From positions 372,001-436,000 of the forward strand of contig NZ_FNAE01000001.1 in the NCBI RefSeq assembly GCF_900101755.1: a DNA stretch of 64,000 nt, given 5' to 3'. Positions within the stretch are counted from its first letter, which is position 1, and each line of letters begins with the position of its first letter. This stretch comes from Ectopseudomonas alcaliphila. Its GTDB lineage: Bacteria; Pseudomonadota; Gammaproteobacteria; Pseudomonadales; Pseudomonadaceae. Below, in pieces: positions 1-9,145 of this stretch. Under the pieces are notes generated by a model, which searched no databases, was not told the DNA's origin, and was given only the letters and a program-made list of their open reading frames with translations. Both the position numbers and the translations under genes were made by a program.

Positions 1-119
1 AGCAACTCAAGCAGGGTAAAGCCGCGCTGACGTGGTTTTGTAGGAGCGAGCTCTGCTCGCGAACCCGCATCGATGCCATTTCGCGAGTAGAGCTCACGCC
101 AACAGGGCAGACGAATCAC
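1..119 (-). CDS. gspJ: Type II secretion minor pseudopilin GspJ (XcpW-like), N-terminal fragment
   Basis: Only the first 39 or so codons lie in the window; the gene continues past base 1. The frame carries the prepilin signature RGFTLLELL, cleaved after Gly by the prepilin peptidase. The only canonical start in this frame is a GTG at 119-117, which overlaps the gspI stop as GTGA. From there a leader of about 33 residues precedes the Phe of the signature. Both arms of a palindromic repeat (39-100) are read inside that leader, which is unusually long for a pseudopilin. Position after gspI, as in xcpV-xcpW, supports the assignment. Confidence 0.85.
   Translation of the reverse strand, partial: MIRLPCWRELYSRNGIDAGSRAELAPTKPRQRGFTLLEL
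39..100. repeat. REP-like palindrome (GTAGGAGCGAGC type) inside gspJ leader
   Basis: One arm reads TGTAGGAGCGAGCTCTGCTC from 39, followed by GCGAA. An imperfect opposite arm (TTCGCGAGTAGAGCTCAC) lies near 80-98. The same arm occurs at 1010 and 7328. The element lies entirely between the gspI stop and the GFTLLE motif, so it is translated as part of GspJ. Confidence 0.8.
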
Positions 120-502
120 TGCGGCGCCCCCAGGAAACCGCTGAGCGTGACCAGCGCCCGTTCACGCAGGTCGCCACGGGCGCCCCGCTCTTCAGCGGCG
201 ACCCACAGCGTCACGCGGCGCATGGCTGGCTCGCTGGTAGCCTGAATCTCGCTCTGCCACGACCAGCGACGACCGGCAAACTCCACCTGGCCCTGGTCGC
301 GACCATCAGCCGGTGGCGTGTCGGCCAGTTGCAGCTCGGTCAGTCGGTTGTCCGCCACCCACATGGCCAGGGTCTTGTTCTCAAGCTGACTGGCCGTACG
401 CACGCTGCGGGCGCTGGCGGTCAGCACGCTGGCAGCAATCAGGGCGAAGATGGCCAGGGCCACCAGCACCTCGAGCAGCGTAAAACCGCGCGCGCGCCTC
501 AT
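116..502 (-). CDS. gspI: Type II secretion minor pseudopilin GspI (XcpV-like)
   Basis: 128 residues. The class III leader is short (MRRARG) and is followed by FTLLEVLVALAIFALI, the hydrophobic N-terminal helix that anchors pseudopilins before assembly. The family role is in the tip complex of the periplasmic pseudopilus with GspJ, GspK and GspH. Its ATG overlaps the gspH stop (ATGA), and its own stop overlaps the gspJ GTG, so translational coupling is likely. In contrast to its two neighbours, its leader has the normal length and carries no repeat. Confidence 0.93.
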   Translation of the reverse strand: MRRARGFTLLEVLVALAIFALIAASVLTASARSVRTASQLENKTLAMWVADNRLTELQLADTPPADGRDQGQVEFAGRRWSWQSEIQATSEPAMRRVTLWVAAEERGARGDLRERALVTLSGFLGAPQ

Positions 503-1092
503 CCGGCGCGCCCCGTGCCCAATTCCTCGACACGCGGCAGGCCAAAGCCATCGCTGGACAGTTGCAGGCGCAGGCCGTCACGACGGCGTTCGGCCAAGCG
601 TAGACGGAAGGGTGTCAGTTCACCGCTGGAGAGAATCAACAGCTGTGGCGCGTCAGCGCTAGCTGTCGCTGGCAGGCTGAGGGCCTCGCCCTCCACCTCG
701 AACGCCAGCTCGGCCCAGTCCGGCAGACGATGAGCCTGTCGATCCAGGGTCTGCCATTCGTTGCGCTGCGGGTCGTAACGCAGCACCCGATAGCCTTCGC
801 GGGTGAAACTCAGGCCGTATTCGCGATTATCCAGCACCGCTTCATCGACCAGCACGCCGATCAGCCCACTGAGGCGCTCGGCCTCGCTGCGCAATTCGCG
901 CGCCGGCCCGGCGATGCCGGTACTGAACACCGCCAGACCGATCAGACTGCCGAGGATGACCAGCACCACCAGCAGCTCGATCAGGGTGAAGCCGCGCTGC
1001 GCCTTCAACGTAGGAGCGAGCGCTGCTCGCGAAGGTTTTCCACGACGCATGTTTCGCTCGCGACACTCGCTCCTACAGGCGAACGACGGCAT
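499..1092 (-). CDS. gspH: Type II secretion minor pseudopilin GspH (XcpU-like)
   Basis: 197 residues from the ATG at 1092, seven bases after the gspG stop. The signature QRGFTLIELLVVLVILG begins near residue 32 and is followed by a variable periplasmic domain. The leader before the cleavage site is about 34 residues and contains both arms of a palindromic repeat. Other possible starts are an ATG at 1050, which still includes one repeat arm, and a TTG at 1008, which gives a short leader beginning LKAQRG but has no evident Shine-Dalgarno sequence. GspH is a minor component of the pseudopilus tip; gene order G-H-I-J is that of xcp clusters. Confidence 0.9.
   Translation of the reverse strand: MPSFACRSECRERNMRRGKPSRAALAPTLKAQRGFTLIELLVVLVILGSLIGLAVFSTGIAGPARELRSEAERLSGLIGVLVDEAVLDNREYGLSFTREGYRVLRYDPQRNEWQTLDRQAHRLPDWAELAFEVEGEALSLPATASADAPQLLILSSGELTPFRLRLAERRRDGLRLQLSSDGFGLPRVEELGTGRAG
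1010..1077. repeat. REP-like palindrome (GTAGGAGCGAGC type) inside gspH leader
   Basis: Two arms, GTAGGAGCGAGCGCTGCTCG at 1010 and its inverse ending CTCGCTCCTAC at 1077, are separated by a short loop. It is a full two-armed copy of the element also seen at 39-100 and 7328-7383. It lies within the open frame of gspH, upstream of the GFTLIE motif. Confidence 0.88.
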
Positions 1093-1099
1093 GGTCGAG

Positions 1100-1525
1100 T
1101 CAGAGATCCCAGTTGCCGATATCGGCGTTCAGGTCACTACCACCCTGCTTGCCGTCGGCGCCGAGCGAATAGAGATCGAAAGCACTCTTGGTGCCGGGGG
1201 CCAGGTATTGATAGGGGTTGCCCCAGGGGTCGATGGGCAGGCGCTTGAGGTAGCCGTCCTTGTTCCAGTTCTTCGCGGGCGGGTTGCCGCTCGGCTTGCT
1301 CACCAGCGCCTCCAGACCCTGTTGGGTACTGGGGTAGTTGTGGTTGTCGAGCTTGTACATGTCCAGTGCCGCGCCGATGGCACGAATGTCGTTCTGCGCG
1401 GCAGTGACCTTGGCCTGATCGGGCCTGCTCATTACCTGCGGCACCACCAGTGCCGCCAGAATGCCCAGAATCACCACCACCACCATGATTTCGATGAGCG
1501 TGAAGCCCGCCTGAGATTTTCTCAC
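1100..1525 (-). CDS. gspG: Type II secretion major pseudopilin GspG (XcpT-like)
   Basis: 141 residues, starting at GTG 1525 three bases after the gspF stop. It has a short leader (MRKSQAG), then FTLIEIMVVVVILGILAALVVP, typical of the major pseudopilin. The C-terminal part shows conserved GspG motifs (PWGNPYQYL, DLYSLGADGKQGG) that form the calcium-binding loop. It polymerises into the pseudopilus that pushes substrates through the secretin. Confidence 0.97.
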   Translation of the reverse strand: MRKSQAGFTLIEIMVVVVILGILAALVVPQVMSRPDQAKVTAAQNDIRAIGAALDMYKLDNHNYPSTQQGLEALVSKPSGNPPAKNWNKDGYLKRLPIDPWGNPYQYLAPGTKSAFDLYSLGADGKQGGSDLNADIGNWDL

Positions 1526-1528
1526 CTG

Positions 1529-2746
1529 CTATCCCACCATTTGGTTCAAAGAAAGAATGGGCAGCAGGATGGCCAGTACGATCACCAGCACCACTGCCCC
1601 CATGAATACCAGCATGAACGGCTCGAACAAGCCGACCAGCAGAGCGATCTGTGCGCCGAGGTCGTTCTCCTGATTCTTCGCCGTACGCGCCAACATCTGA
1701 TCCAGCTCGCCGGAACGCTCACCGCTGGCGATCATGTGCAACATCATCGGCGGAAACTGCCCGGTGGCCTCCAGCGAGCGGGTCAGGCTGCCACCCTCGC
1801 GCACTTTCTGCGCGGCCACCAGCACCTCGCCACGGATCACCCGGTTACCGATCACCTCGCCGGCAATCGCCAGCGCCTCCACCAGCGGCACGCCGCTGCG
1901 GGTGAGGATCGCCAGGGTCGAGGCAAAGCGCGCGCAATCGGTGGCGCGGCCCAGCCGGCCGATCAGCGGTATGCGCAGCAGAAAGCGATGCCAGCGCAGG
2001 CGGAACGTCTCATCACGCAGGGCTGCGCGCAAGGCGACGACCGCCAACACCAGTGCCACCAGCGCCACCAGCCCCCAGGCCTTGACCCAGTCGCTCAGGG
2101 CGATCAGCCCGCGAGTCAACGCCGGCAGGGTCTGCCCCGAGTCGACGAATACCTTGACCACGTCCGGCACCACGTAGCCGAGCAGAAAGCCGACGATCAG
2201 CAAGGAAGCGCACATCAGGATCACCGGGTAGAGCAACGCCAGCTGCACCTTCTGCCGCGACTGCTGGCGCTGTTCGGTGTAGTCGGCCAATTGCTCCAGC
2301 ACCGGGCCAAGGTGCCCGGCATGTTCACCCGCTGCCACCGTGGCGCGGTACAGCTCGGGAAAAGCGGCCGGGAATTCCTTCAGGCTGCCGGCCAGGCTGT
2401 GGCCCTCCAGCACGCGGGCGCGCACCGCCAGGAGCATGCCCTGGATACGCGCATTGGTGGATTGCGCCGCGGCGGCGCGCAGCGCCTCTTCGATGGGCAG
2501 CGCCGCCTGGATCAGCGTCGCCAGCTGGCGGGTAACCAGCGCCAGGTCGCGCGCAGACAGGCCACGGACAAAACCCAGGCGCGCCTGACCACTGTCCTGC
2601 TCGCGGCTGCGCGTGGCCTTGACCTCAAGCGGCGCCAGCTGTCGCTCACGCAGCAGTTGGCGCACCTGACGCGCGCTGTCGGCCTCCAGCACGCCCTTCT
2701 GCTGGCGACCACGCCCATCCAGGGCGATGTATTCAAAAGCTGCCAT
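1529..2746 (-). CDS. gspF: Type II secretion inner-membrane platform protein GspF (XcpS-like)
   Basis: 405 residues from ATG 2746 (MAAFEYIALDG); a TTG two codons upstream is possible, but the GGAGCG ribosome site fits the ATG. Two repeated GspF domains are each followed by hydrophobic segments, with about three membrane spans in total (around residues 170-190, 220-240 and 375-400). GspF is the polytopic inner-membrane protein that couples the GspE ATPase to pseudopilus assembly. It lies between gspE and gspG, as in xcp clusters. Confidence 0.95.
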   Translation of the reverse strand: MAAFEYIALDGRGRQQKGVLEADSARQVRQLLRERQLAPLEVKATRSREQDSGQARLGFVRGLSARDLALVTRQLATLIQAALPIEEALRAAAAQSTNARIQGMLLAVRARVLEGHSLAGSLKEFPAAFPELYRATVAAGEHAGHLGPVLEQLADYTEQRQQSRQKVQLALLYPVILMCASLLIVGFLLGYVVPDVVKVFVDSGQTLPALTRGLIALSDWVKAWGLVALVALVLAVVALRAALRDETFRLRWHRFLLRIPLIGRLGRATDCARFASTLAILTRSGVPLVEALAIAGEVIGNRVIRGEVLVAAQKVREGGSLTRSLEATGQFPPMMLHMIASGERSGELDQMLARTAKNQENDLGAQIALLVGLFEPFMLVFMGAVVLVIVLAILLPILSLNQMVG

Positions 2747-2770
2747 CGGCAAATCGCTCCAGTTGTCCCC

Positions 2771-2830
2771 GTAGGAGCCGCTTCAGCCGCGATTGTCGCC
2801 GACTCGCGGCTGAAGCCGCTCTCACAGGAG
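2771..2830. repeat. REP-like palindrome between gspE and gspF
   Basis: The arms GTAGGAGCCGCTTCAGCCGC and the inverse CGGCTGAAGCCGCTCTCAC flank a short loop. It occupies the gspE-gspF gap, so the secretion mRNA carries a strong hairpin here. Confidence 0.82.
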
Positions 2831-2854
2831 CCGAGCCCAACTTCCCGCTCACCA

Positions 2855-4342
2855 TCATTCCTCTCGCGTCACGCGCAGCACTTCCTCGACCGTGGTCACC
2901 CCTTCCAGCACCTTGCGCCGGCCATCGTCACGGATGCTCGGGCCCAGAGTTCGAGCGTGGCGGGTCATATCCTGCTCGGAAGCGCGGCTGTGCACCAGGG
3001 TGCGCATGGTTTCATCGAAGACCACCAGTTCGTAGATGCCGGTACGCCCGCGATAACCCTGCTGATGACAGTGAGCGCAACCACGCGCGTGATACAGGGT
3101 TGGCGGCGGGCTGGCCGGCACGCCGAGCAATGCGCATTCGGCCGCATCAGCCGGGTAAGGTTCCTTGCACGCCGGGCACAGCACGCGCACCAGGCGCTGG
3201 GCCAATACGCCAAGCAGGGATGACGACAGCAAAAAGGGCTCCACCCCCATGTCCACCAGGCGGGTAATGGCGCCGATGGCACTGTTGGTGTGCAGCGTCG
3301 ACAGCACCAGGTGGCCGGTCAGCGAGGCCTGCACGGCGATCTCGGCGGTTTCCCTGTCGCGGATCTCGCCGACCATCACCACGTCCGGGTCCTGACGCAG
3401 GATGGCGCGCAGCCCCCGGGCGAAGGTCATGTCCACCTTGGTGTTGACCTGGGTCTGGCCGATACCTTCGAGGTGATATTCGATGGGGTCCTCGACGGTG
3501 AGGATGTTGCGCGTGTGGTCATTGAGGCTGACCAGGCTGGCGTACAGCGTGGTGGTCTTGCCCGAACCGGTGGGACCTGTGACCAGCAGGATGCCGTGCG
3601 GCTTGCGCACGGTTTCCTCCATCAACGCACGATCCTCGGCGCGCATGCCCAGGTGCTGCAAAGACAGGCGCCCGGCCTGCTTGTCGAGTAGACGCAGCAC
3701 CACCCGCTCGCCGTTGGCCGAGGGCAACGTGGACACGCGAATGTCCACCTCGCGCCCGCCGACCTTGAGCGAGATGCGCCCGTCCTGCGGCACGCGTTTC
3801 TCGGCGATGTCCAGCCGCGCCATGACCTTGACCCGCGAGACCAGCAGCGCCGCCAGCTCGCGCTTGGGTTCGAGCACCTCTCGGAGGATACCGTCGACGC
3901 GAAAGCGCACCACCAGGCGCTTCTCGAAGGTTTCCAGGTGTATGTCGGAGGCGTTTTCCTTGATCGCTTCACCGAGGATGGCATTGATCAGGCGGATGAT
4001 CGGCGCATCGTCCTCCTGCTCCAGCAGGTCTTCGGTTTCCGGCACCTGATCGGCCAGCGAGGCCAGGTCGAAGCTGCCGCCGATGTCCTCGGCCAGTTGC
4101 ATGGAAGCGGAATCGTGTTGATAGGCCGCACCCAGCACCTGAGCGAACTCAGGTGCACTCAGCACCTGAAGCGGCAAGCGGCGCCCGGCGAAACGCTGCG
4201 CCTCGGCCAGCGCCACCAGATCACAATCGGCGCGATGGGCCAGGCTGGCGCGCTCATCCTGCATGACGAACACCACGCCGTGACGCTTGGCAAAGCTGAA
4301 GGGCAGACGGCGAAGGGGAGTTTCGGGCAAAGAATTGTTCAT
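2855..4342 (-). CDS. gspE: Type II secretion ATPase GspE (XcpR-like)
   Basis: 495 residues, start ATG 4342 with AAGGT upstream. The order is an N-terminal GspL-binding domain, then the ATPase core: Walker A GPTGSGKT at about 256-263, Asp box and Walker [13 protein letters not shown] at 318-329, His box STLHTN near 348. A CPAC...CAHC zinc tetracysteine module follows (Cys 389, 392, 422, 425), as usual for GspE. It hydrolyses ATP at the cytoplasmic face to drive pseudopilus extension. It is the first gene of the leftward operon and is divergent from gspC. Confidence 0.97.
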   Translation of the reverse strand: MNNSLPETPLRRLPFSFAKRHGVVFVMQDERASLAHRADCDLVALAEAQRFAGRRLPLQVLSAPEFAQVLGAAYQHDSASMQLAEDIGGSFDLASLADQVPETEDLLEQEDDAPIIRLINAILGEAIKENASDIHLETFEKRLVVRFRVDGILREVLEPKRELAALLVSRVKVMARLDIAEKRVPQDGRISLKVGGREVDIRVSTLPSANGERVVLRLLDKQAGRLSLQHLGMRAEDRALMEETVRKPHGILLVTGPTGSGKTTTLYASLVSLNDHTRNILTVEDPIEYHLEGIGQTQVNTKVDMTFARGLRAILRQDPDVVMVGEIRDRETAEIAVQASLTGHLVLSTLHTNSAIGAITRLVDMGVEPFLLSSSLLGVLAQRLVRVLCPACKEPYPADAAECALLGVPASPPPTLYHARGCAHCHQQGYRGRTGIYELVVFDETMRTLVHSRASEQDMTRHARTLGPSIRDDGRRKVLEGVTTVEEVLRVTREE

Positions 4343-4570
4343 GTGTGACCTTAGAACAGAACCTTATTCAGGTAGCACAGCCTAATCTGACTGTTTGACC
4401 TAATGGCTACCTCTAGGACGGTCTTTTTGTGCGTTTATTCAATTATCTTTAACACATCGTCTGTAACTGTACACCCACCCTATTTAGGGGATGCCAACCT
4501 CGTGCAGGCTGCTATGATCAGCGCGCGACGCCCAGCACATAAGAAGAACTAGACTGTCGTTTGCGGAGTA
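4343..4570. promoter_or_regulatory. Divergent promoter region between gspE and gspC
   Basis: 228 bases, visibly more AT-rich than both flanks, separating the two T2SS transcription units. It must hold the promoters for both directions. No perfect lux-box-type palindrome could be assigned by eye, although the homologous xcpP-xcpR region is quorum regulated in P. aeruginosa. Confidence 0.6.
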
Positions 4571-5218
4571 ATGCTTTTGCCCATTTCGGCCCTTCCCCAG
4601 CGGATCAAGGACAATGCACCGAGCCTGATCGGCATGCTCGTGCTGCTCATCCTGAGCGTCAGTCTGGCCTGGCAGAGCGCAGAACTGCTGCGCCTGGTGC
4701 GCAGCCCCGTAGCGCAATCGCTGAGTCAGACCGCCCCCAATCTGGAACAACGCGCGCAGGCCCCCATCGCCCAGCTGTTCGGCACCCCACGCCAGGACGA
4801 CAGCGGCCCGCCCCCGGCCACCAACCTGCAACTGACCCTGCTCGGCAGCTTCGTCCACAGCGACCCGCAACGCTCCAGCGCGGTGGTCCAGCGCCAGGGC
4901 CAGAGCGCCCAGCGTTATACCGTCGGCATGGATGTGGACAATGGCGTGCGCCTGGATGCCGTCTATGCCGACCGCGTCGAACTGCTGCGCAACGGCCGCC
5001 GCGAAAGCCTGGCCTTCCCTCGTCAGCAGAGTGGCCAGTACAGCCTCTATACGCCACCGGACGAGACAATCGACGACCCTGTCGAACAGCTCGATCAACT
5101 CGACCAAAACAATCTCGAACAACTGCGCCAGCGCATGCAAGACCTGCGCGAACAGATGGAAGCCTCTGGCACCCTGCCAGAGGAAACGCCCGCCGATCAG
5201 CCAATGGAAAGCGACTGA
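4571..5218 (+). CDS. gspC: Type II secretion inner-membrane protein GspC (XcpP-like)
   Basis: 215 residues. One N-terminal membrane helix (about 20-38, LIGMLVLLILSVSLAW) is followed by the periplasmic homology region (around 85-150), which contacts the secretin. No PDZ domain is present. The C-terminus is predicted coiled coil (VEQLDQLDQNNLEQLRQRM), as in XcpP, which also lacks PDZ. The ATG at 4571 follows GGAG at a tight spacing. It is cotranscribed with gspD, whose ATG begins 4 bases after this stop. Confidence 0.92.
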   Translation: MLLPISALPQRIKDNAPSLIGMLVLLILSVSLAWQSAELLRLVRSPVAQSLSQTAPNLEQRAQAPIAQLFGTPRQDDSGPPPATNLQLTLLGSFVHSDPQRSSAVVQRQGQSAQRYTVGMDVDNGVRLDAVYADRVELLRNGRRESLAFPRQQSGQYSLYTPPDETIDDPVEQLDQLDQNNLEQLRQRMQDLREQMEASGTLPEETPADQPMESD

Positions 5219-5222
5219 ACCG

Positions 5223-7166
5223 ATGCATGTTCTCCGAAGCCGTCTGACCCTCGCCCTCCTCGCCGCCGGCCTGGCCGCTGCACCCTTGCCTCTGCTTGCG
5301 CAGATCGAGCAGGTGCCGGCCAGCGCCAACCAGCAGGAGGAAAGCTGGACCATCAATCTCAAGGGCGCCGACATCCGCGAATTCATCGACCAGATCGCCG
5401 CCATCACCGGGCAGACCTTCGTCGTCGATCCGCGCGTGAAGGGCCAGGTCAACGTGATCTCCAGCGCGCCGCTGGGGCTGTCCGAGGTCTATCAACTGTT
5501 CCTTTCGGTGATGGCCACTCATGGTTTCAGCGTGCTGACCCAGGGCGACCAGGCGCGCATCGTGCCCAACGCCGAAGCCAAGGCCGAAGCCGATGCCGGC
5601 CGCCCGGCGCCGGATCGCCTGGAAACCCGCATGATCCAGGTGCAGCACGCGCCAGTGGCCGAACTGATACCGCTGATTCGTCCCCTGGTGCCGCAGTACG
5701 GCCACCTGGCTGCCGTCACCTCGTCCAACGCGCTAATCATCAGCGACCGCAGCGCCAACATAGAACGCATCGAAGACCTGATGCGCCAGCTCGACCAGAG
5801 CGGCGCACAGGACTTCAGCGTGGTCACCCTGCAGCACGCCTGGGTAATGGACGCCGCCGAAGTGCTCAATACCGCCATTGCCCGGGGCCAGGCCAAGGGC
5901 ACCAGCGCCACCCAGGTGGTGGCCGACGCCCGCACCAATCGCCTGATTCTGCTCGGCCCACCGGACGCCCGCGCCAAACTGGCCGACCTGGCCCGCTCGC
6001 TGGACAGCCCCACCAGCCGCTCGGCCAATACGCGGGTAATCCGCCTGCGTCACAATGATGCCAAGTCCCTGGCCGAAACCCTCGGCGACATTTCCGAAGG
6101 CCTGAAGAACCAGGAAAACAGCGAAACCACCGGCAGGCAGTCGAACATCCTCATCCGCGCTGACGAGAGCCTCAACGCCCTGGTGCTGCTGGCCGACCCC
6201 GATCTGGTCGCCACCCTCGAAGACATCGTGCGCCAGCTCGACGTACCACGCGCCCAGGTGATGGTCGAAGCGGCCATCGTCGAGATCTCCGGCGACATCA
6301 CCGACGCCCTCGGCGTGCAGTGGGCCGTGGATGCCCGCGGCAGAACCGGTGGTCTGGGCGGGGTGAATTTCGGCGGCACCGGCTTGTCGGTTGGCAGCGT
6401 GCTGCAGATCCTGCAAAACGGCGAAATACCGGAGAACACCACCCTGCCAGACGGCGCCATCATCGGCATCGGCAGCGACCGCTTCGGCGCACTGATCACC
6501 GCACTCTCGGCCAACAGCAAGAGCAACCTGCTGTCCACGCCGAGCCTGCTGACCCTGGATAACCAGAAAGCGGAAATCCTCGTCGGGCAGAACGTGCCCT
6601 TTCAGACCGGCTCCTACACCACCGACGCCTCGGGTGCCGGCAACCCCTTCACCACCATCGAACGCCAGGACATCGGCGTGACCCTCAAGGTCACACCGAG
6701 CATCAATGAGGGCGCCACCCTGCGCCTGGAGATCGAGCAGGAAATCTCTTCCATCGCCCCCAGCACCGGGCTCAACGCCCAGGCGGTCGATCTGGTGACC
6801 AACAAGCGCTCGATCAAGAGCACCATCCTCGCCGACGACGGCCAGGTGATCGTGCTCGGTGGCCTGATTCAGGACGACGTCACCCAGGCCATCTCCAAGG
6901 TGCCACTACTGGGCGACATTCCCTTGCTCGGTGGGCTGTTCCGCTCTACCCGCGAATCCCATATCAAGCGCAACCTGATGGTCTTCCTGCGGCCGACAAT
7001 CGTCCGCGACGGCGCCGGCCTGGCTGCGCTGTCGGGCAAGAAGTACAGCGACATTCGCATCATCGGCAACGGCGGCCCGGACAACGGCCGTCCCAGCATC
7101 CTGCCCAGCACGCCGGGCCAGCTGTTCGACGGCCAGGGCGCACCGGCAGTGGATTTGCGGCAATGA
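5223..7166 (+). CDS. gspD: Type II secretion outer-membrane secretin GspD (XcpQ-like)
   Basis: 647 residues from ATG 5223, chosen because it gives a proper Sec signal peptide (MHVLRSRLTLALLAAGLAAAP, cleavage near LLA-Q). The N0-N3 periplasmic domains come first, N0 starting at SWTINLKGADIREFI. The C-terminal secretin domain has the hallmark VPFQTGSY and IGVTLKVTPSI motifs and GQVIVLGGLI. It forms the multimeric outer-membrane channel. The C-terminal tail is short and no S-domain is obvious. Confidence 0.97.
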   Translation: MHVLRSRLTLALLAAGLAAAPLPLLAQIEQVPASANQQEESWTINLKGADIREFIDQIAAITGQTFVVDPRVKGQVNVISSAPLGLSEVYQLFLSVMATHGFSVLTQGDQARIVPNAEAKAEADAGRPAPDRLETRMIQVQHAPVAELIPLIRPLVPQYGHLAAVTSSNALIISDRSANIERIEDLMRQLDQSGAQDFSVVTLQHAWVMDAAEVLNTAIARGQAKGTSATQVVADARTNRLILLGPPDARAKLADLARSLDSPTSRSANTRVIRLRHNDAKSLAETLGDISEGLKNQENSETTGRQSNILIRADESLNALVLLADPDLVATLEDIVRQLDVPRAQVMVEAAIVEISGDITDALGVQWAVDARGRTGGLGGVNFGGTGLSVGSVLQILQNGEIPENTTLPDGAIIGIGSDRFGALITALSANSKSNLLSTPSLLTLDNQKAEILVGQNVPFQTGSYTTDASGAGNPFTTIERQDIGVTLKVTPSINEGATLRLEIEQEISSIAPSTGLNAQAVDLVTNKRSIKSTILADDGQVIVLGGLIQDDVTQAISKVPLLGDIPLLGGLFRSTRESHIKRNLMVFLRPTIVRDGAGLAALSGKKYSDIRIIGNGGPDNGRPSILPSTPGQLFDGQGAPAVDLRQ

Positions 7167-7191
7167 GCGAGTTGGTTGCGAGGATAAACCC

Positions 7192-7427
7192 GTGGGAGGC
7201 GCTTTAGCGGCGACAATCTCTGCAGCAGTCGCGGCTAAAGCCCCTCCCACAGGGTTGTAGAGCGCCTGTCTCCCCTCTCCCGTTTACGGGAGAGGGGCCG
7301 GGGCAGAGGGCTGAATCGATGTGCCTTTGTAGGAGCAAGCTCTGCTCGCGAAAAGCAGTTCGCTCGCAACGCTCGCTCCTACACAACTGTCGGCCAAGCC
7401 TTTTCGCGGCGAGGCGCCGCTCCTACA
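7192..7427. repeat. Cluster of four palindromic repeat units after gspD
   Basis: 7192-7250 is a GTGGGAGGCGCTTTAGCGG / GCGGCTAAAGCCCCTCCCAC inverted pair. 7272-7297 is a perfect hairpin (CCCCTCTCCCGT, TTAC loop region, GGGAGAGGGG). 7328-7383 is a two-armed GTAGGAGCAAGC element. 7403-7427 is a single arm ending CGCCGCTCCTAC. They fill the gap between the convergent gspD and amidase genes and probably act as transcription-end structures. Confidence 0.85.
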
Positions 7428-7441
7428 GCCCTTGCGGGCAC

Positions 7442-9145
7442 TCACCCCAACGCCGGCGTACGCGGCGGCACCAGGCGCTTGGAGCCGGTCGACTCATAGG
7501 CCGCCGCCAGTTGCAGCAACGCCGAATCGTCATAGGCGCGACCTGCGAAAGTCAGGCCCACCGGCATGCCGATATCTGCCATCACGCCCATCGGCACGGT
7601 CACGGTCGGCACGCCCAGATGACGGATCGCCAGGTTGCCATTGGCCACCCACACACCGTTGCTCCAGGCGATATCGGCGGACGCCGGGTTCACGTCGGCA
7701 TCGGCCGGGCCGACATCGGCCACGGTGGGGAACAGCACCGCATCCAGGCCCAATTGATCCATCCAGTCTTCCAGATCGATCTTGCGCGTATGTTCCAGGC
7801 CCCGCAGGCCGTCGGGCAGCGTGGCGATCTGGTCCCAGGGCTTGATGCCGCGCTTGGCCATGTTGACGTATTCGTCCATGCCCGCCGCCAGGTCGCCCTC
7901 GCGGTTCGGTAGCGTGCCGGGGTCGTGCGGGAATATCTGCGGGCCGTCCACATCGGCCAGGCGGTTGAGCTTGGGGTCGCCATTGGCACGCAGGAAGTCG
8001 TCGAAGGCCCAGCCGCTGAGCTCCCACAACTCGTCATGCAGGAACTCAGGCGTGACGATGCCGCGATTGAACACGGTCGGGGCGCCGGGGCGATCGCCCT
8101 CGCAGTTGGACACCAGCGGGAAGTCCACCTCCACCACTTCGGCGCCGGCCGCTTCCAGCGCCTGGCGCGCCGCCTCCCACAGGGCGATCACCGTCGGCCG
8201 GGTATGAATGCGCTGGCCAGTCGGCCCGCCGATGCCTGGGTTCTCGCTGGTACCGGCCAGCTCGTCCTTGTTGATGAACATCCTTGGCACGCCCAGACGC
8301 TTGCCGGCCAACGCTTCAGCCTTGGCCGCCAGTGCCAGGTAGGACTGGGGACGCACTTCGGAGGCCTTCGGGATCGGCACCCAGGGCTGCATGCGCCAGA
8401 GGTCGCCACGGCTGTCGGCATCGTCGGCCACCACCACGTCGAGCACCTGCAGCAGATCGGCCATGCTGCGGGCGTAAGGCACCACCACGTCCATGGTCGG
8501 CGTCAGCGGCCAGTTGCCACGCACCGAGATCACCCCGCGCGACGGCGTGTAGGCGCACAGGCCATTGTTCGACGCCGGACCACGCCCGCTGGACCAGGTT
8601 TCCTCGGCCAGGCCAAAGGCCGCGAAGCTGGCGGCAGTCGCCGTGCCGGCGCCGTTGGACGAGCCCGAGGCGAAGGGTGCGGTCAGGTAGTCCGCGTTGT
8701 AGGGGCTTTCGGCACGGCCATAGACGCCACGTTGCATGCCGCCATTGGCCATCGGCGGCATATTGGTCTTGCCCAGGCAGATGGCGCCGGCCGCACGCAA
8801 GCGCTCGACGGTGAAGGCGTCACGCTGTGCCACCAGATCCTTGAACGCCGGGCTGCCAGAGGCCGCCGTCAGGCCCTTGACCAGATAGCTGTCCTTGGCG
8901 GTGTAGGGAATGCCATCCAGCGGGCCGAGGGTTTCGCCACGGGCGCGGCGCGCATCGGAGGCCTCGGCTTCCTTCAGTGCCTCGGGATTGCGCACCACCA
9001 CCGCGTTGAGCTGGGTGGCCGTGTTCGGGCCGTCGTAGGCGTCGATACGCGCCAGATAGGCCTTGACCAGCTCAACCGCCGTGGTGCGGCCGTCCTCCAG
9101 CGCGGCGCGCAGCTCGGCAATGGAAACTTCGGTTACCTCGATCAT
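7442..9145 (-). CDS. Amidase signature family hydrolase
   Basis: 567 residues from ATG 9145 (MIEVTEVSIAELRAAL); the longer frame to 9211 adds 22 residues with no family character. The Ser-cisSer-Lys triad is recognisable: Lys84 in YTAKDSYLVKG, cis-Ser in ASGSSNGAGTA near 162, and the nucleophile Ser near 186 in TWSSGRGPAS. The glycine-rich stretch normally reading DTGGS is altered here (TWSSG). It should hydrolyse an amide; the substrate cannot be named. No signal peptide. It stands alone between repeat clusters. Confidence 0.88.
   Translation of the reverse strand: MIEVTEVSIAELRAALEDGRTTAVELVKAYLARIDAYDGPNTATQLNAVVVRNPEALKEAEASDARRARGETLGPLDGIPYTAKDSYLVKGLTAASGSPAFKDLVAQRDAFTVERLRAAGAICLGKTNMPPMANGGMQRGVYGRAESPYNADYLTAPFASGSSNGAGTATAASFAAFGLAEETWSSGRGPASNNGLCAYTPSRGVISVRGNWPLTPTMDVVVPYARSMADLLQVLDVVVADDADSRGDLWRMQPWVPIPKASEVRPQSYLALAAKAEALAGKRLGVPRMFINKDELAGTSENPGIGGPTGQRIHTRPTVIALWEAARQALEAAGAEVVEVDFPLVSNCEGDRPGAPTVFNRGIVTPEFLHDELWELSGWAFDDFLRANGDPKLNRLADVDGPQIFPHDPGTLPNREGDLAAGMDEYVNMAKRGIKPWDQIATLPDGLRGLEHTRKIDLEDWMDQLGLDAVLFPTVADVGPADADVNPASADIAWSNGVWVANGNLAIRHLGVPTVTVPMGVMADIGMPVGLTFAGRAYDDSALLQLAAAYESTGSKRLVPPRTPALG

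Noticed and set aside
803..3223. An 806-codon plus-strand frame across gspH-gspE
   Set aside because: It is antisense to four recognised T2SS genes and rich in His, Gln and Arg as expected of a mirror frame in GC-rich DNA.
7192..7427. A possible CRISPR-like array of repeats after gspD
   Set aside because: The units are palindromic, belong to different families and are not regularly spaced by unique spacers.
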